From the NCBI RefSeq assembly GCF_037126435.1, contig NZ_CP147020.1, forward strand, positions 3,390,001 to 3,454,000: a stretch of 64,000 nt of DNA, in the 5' to 3' direction. This DNA is from Bernardetia sp. ABR2-2B. GTDB taxonomy: Bacteria > Bacteroidota > Bacteroidia > Cytophagales > Bernardetiaceae. Position numbers and translations under genes: made by a program. Of the stretch, positions 63,491-64,000 are shown one piece after another; the first letter of the stretch is position 1, and every line of letters begins with the position of its first letter. The notes under the pieces are model-generated. The model saw only the letters and a list, made by a program, of their open reading frames with translations. It ran no database searches and had not been told where the DNA came from.

Positions 63491-64000
63491 TTAGTCAATA
63501 AGAGTAACTAAATCCTCTTTAGATTTTCTTACTTTCTTTAAGTTTACCAACCAATCTTCTTCTGCTTTTCTGTAACCAACTGGTAAAAGGACACAACTTC
63601 TGAGTCCCTTTTCTCTAAGACCCAAAATTTCATCTACTTTATCTGGATCAAATCCTTCCATTGGTGTACAATCTACTTCTTGGAAAGCACAAGCTGTCAA
63701 AGCTTCTGTAAATGCAATATAGGCTTGTCTTGCAGCATGTTGGAAATTTTCTTCTGCATCTTTTTGTGGATAACTACCAAGTAACATTTGGCGATAGTTT
63801 TCCCAACCTTCGTTTTTAAATCCACGCACTTCATTTACCAAATCAAATGCTGTGTTTATTCTGTCAGCCGTATAAGTATCCCAAGCTGCAAAAACAAACA
63901 AATGCGAACAATCCGAAACGACAGACTGATTCCAAGCAACAGGCTTTATTTTGTCTTTGATTTCTTGATTTGTAATCACAACAACCTCAAAAGGCTGCAA
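63491..64000 (-). CDS. Nitroreductase-family protein, N-terminus beyond the window
   Basis: 169 residues are seen; the start lies outside. The visible fold is that of NfsB-type flavin (FMN) nitroreductases, which reduce nitro compounds or quinones with NAD(P)H. It shows AARQAYIAFTEALTACAFQE then VDCTPMEGFDPDKVDEILGL, which is the NfsB helix and loop with the (P/T)-M-E-G-F-D motif. The C-terminus LLPVGYRKAEEDWLVNLKKVR closes the domain. Confidence 0.88.
   Translation of the reverse strand: MQPFEVVVITNQEIKDKIKPVAWNQSVVSDCSHLFVFAAWDTYTADRINTAFDLVNEVRGFKNEGWENYRQMLLGSYPQKDAEENFQHAARQAYIAFTEALTACAFQEVDCTPMEGFDPDKVDEILGLREKGLRSCVLLPVGYRKAEEDWLVNLKKVRKSKEDLVTLID

Overview
This AT-rich window looks like chromosomal DNA of a Bacteroidota member, most likely a Cytophagales/Bernardetia-like bacterium (inference; no rRNA gene is present to confirm it). 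The clues are three secreted proteins with type IX secretion (T9SS) C-terminal sorting domains, a GldM-like periplasmic protein, many lipoproteins with short Bacteroidota-style lipoboxes, promoters of the TTG/TTTG-N19-20-TAnnTTTG type, few Shine-Dalgarno sequences, and families such as DUF5522, DUF1569, DUF3616 and stand-alone EgtD.

Layout. 1-6.6 kb: a partial lipoprotein, RNase HI, dUTPase, a sugar-nucleotidyltransferase with a beta-helix tail, a TPR protein with a small membrane partner, and a TerB-like small protein. 6.7-11.8 kb (minus): an EEP nuclease-like lipoprotein, a membrane PP2C/SpoIIE phosphatase, an SDR and a TetR regulator whose promoter and operator can be read. 12.4-15.1 kb: mreBCD. 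15.1-19.8 kb: hldD, a secreted duplicated-domain protein, egtD, a GldM-like protein and a 58-residue DUF5522 gene. 19.8-23.7 kb (minus): a J-domain-like protein and a large unrecognised protein built from four copies of one beta-rich module. 24-31.1 kb: two large T9SS cargo proteins with cohesin-like domains, one a peptidoglycan amidase. 31.1-31.6 kb: repeat elements, including a 315-bp fold-back MITE with a 7-bp target duplication. 31.6-38.7 kb (minus): a SWIM-SNF2 helicase, an HD hydrolase, a DUF1569 protein and lnt. 38.9-42 kb: small secreted or envelope proteins (LysM, L,D-transpeptidase, cytochrome c). 42.0-43.2 kb: a complete IS4-family insertion sequence with terminal inverted repeats, a 9-bp target duplication and a start-codon hairpin. 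43.2-48.1 kb: a phosphodiester glycosidase, a small membrane protein and an NtrY-like sensor kinase. 48.2-48.85 kb: a tight array of eight tRNA genes. 49.1-57 kb: a serine hydrolase, an HAD-like protein, a VCBS/T9SS protein, an outer-membrane barrel, an iron-binding lipoprotein and a DUF3616 protein. 57.4-64 kb (minus): a hybrid kinase with three receivers, a three-gene operon of unknowns, and a nitroreductase cut by the window edge.

How the genes fit together. Most of the window is ordinary chromosomal backbone for cell shape, envelope, lipoprotein maturation, sensing and secretion. The accessory signals are the tRNA array, the IS, the MITE and smaller palindromic repeats, two diverged copies of a ~290-bp non-coding element (35.5 and 57.1 kb), and the four-module protein.

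The most unusual object is the tRNA array. Its eight genes (Ile, Glu, Tyr, Gln, Trp, Phe, Pro, Leu) are separated by only 5-16 nt. All eight have the trinucleotide CAA where an encoded CCA tail would be. The gene with a UAG (Leu) anticodon has a short, class-I-type variable loop.
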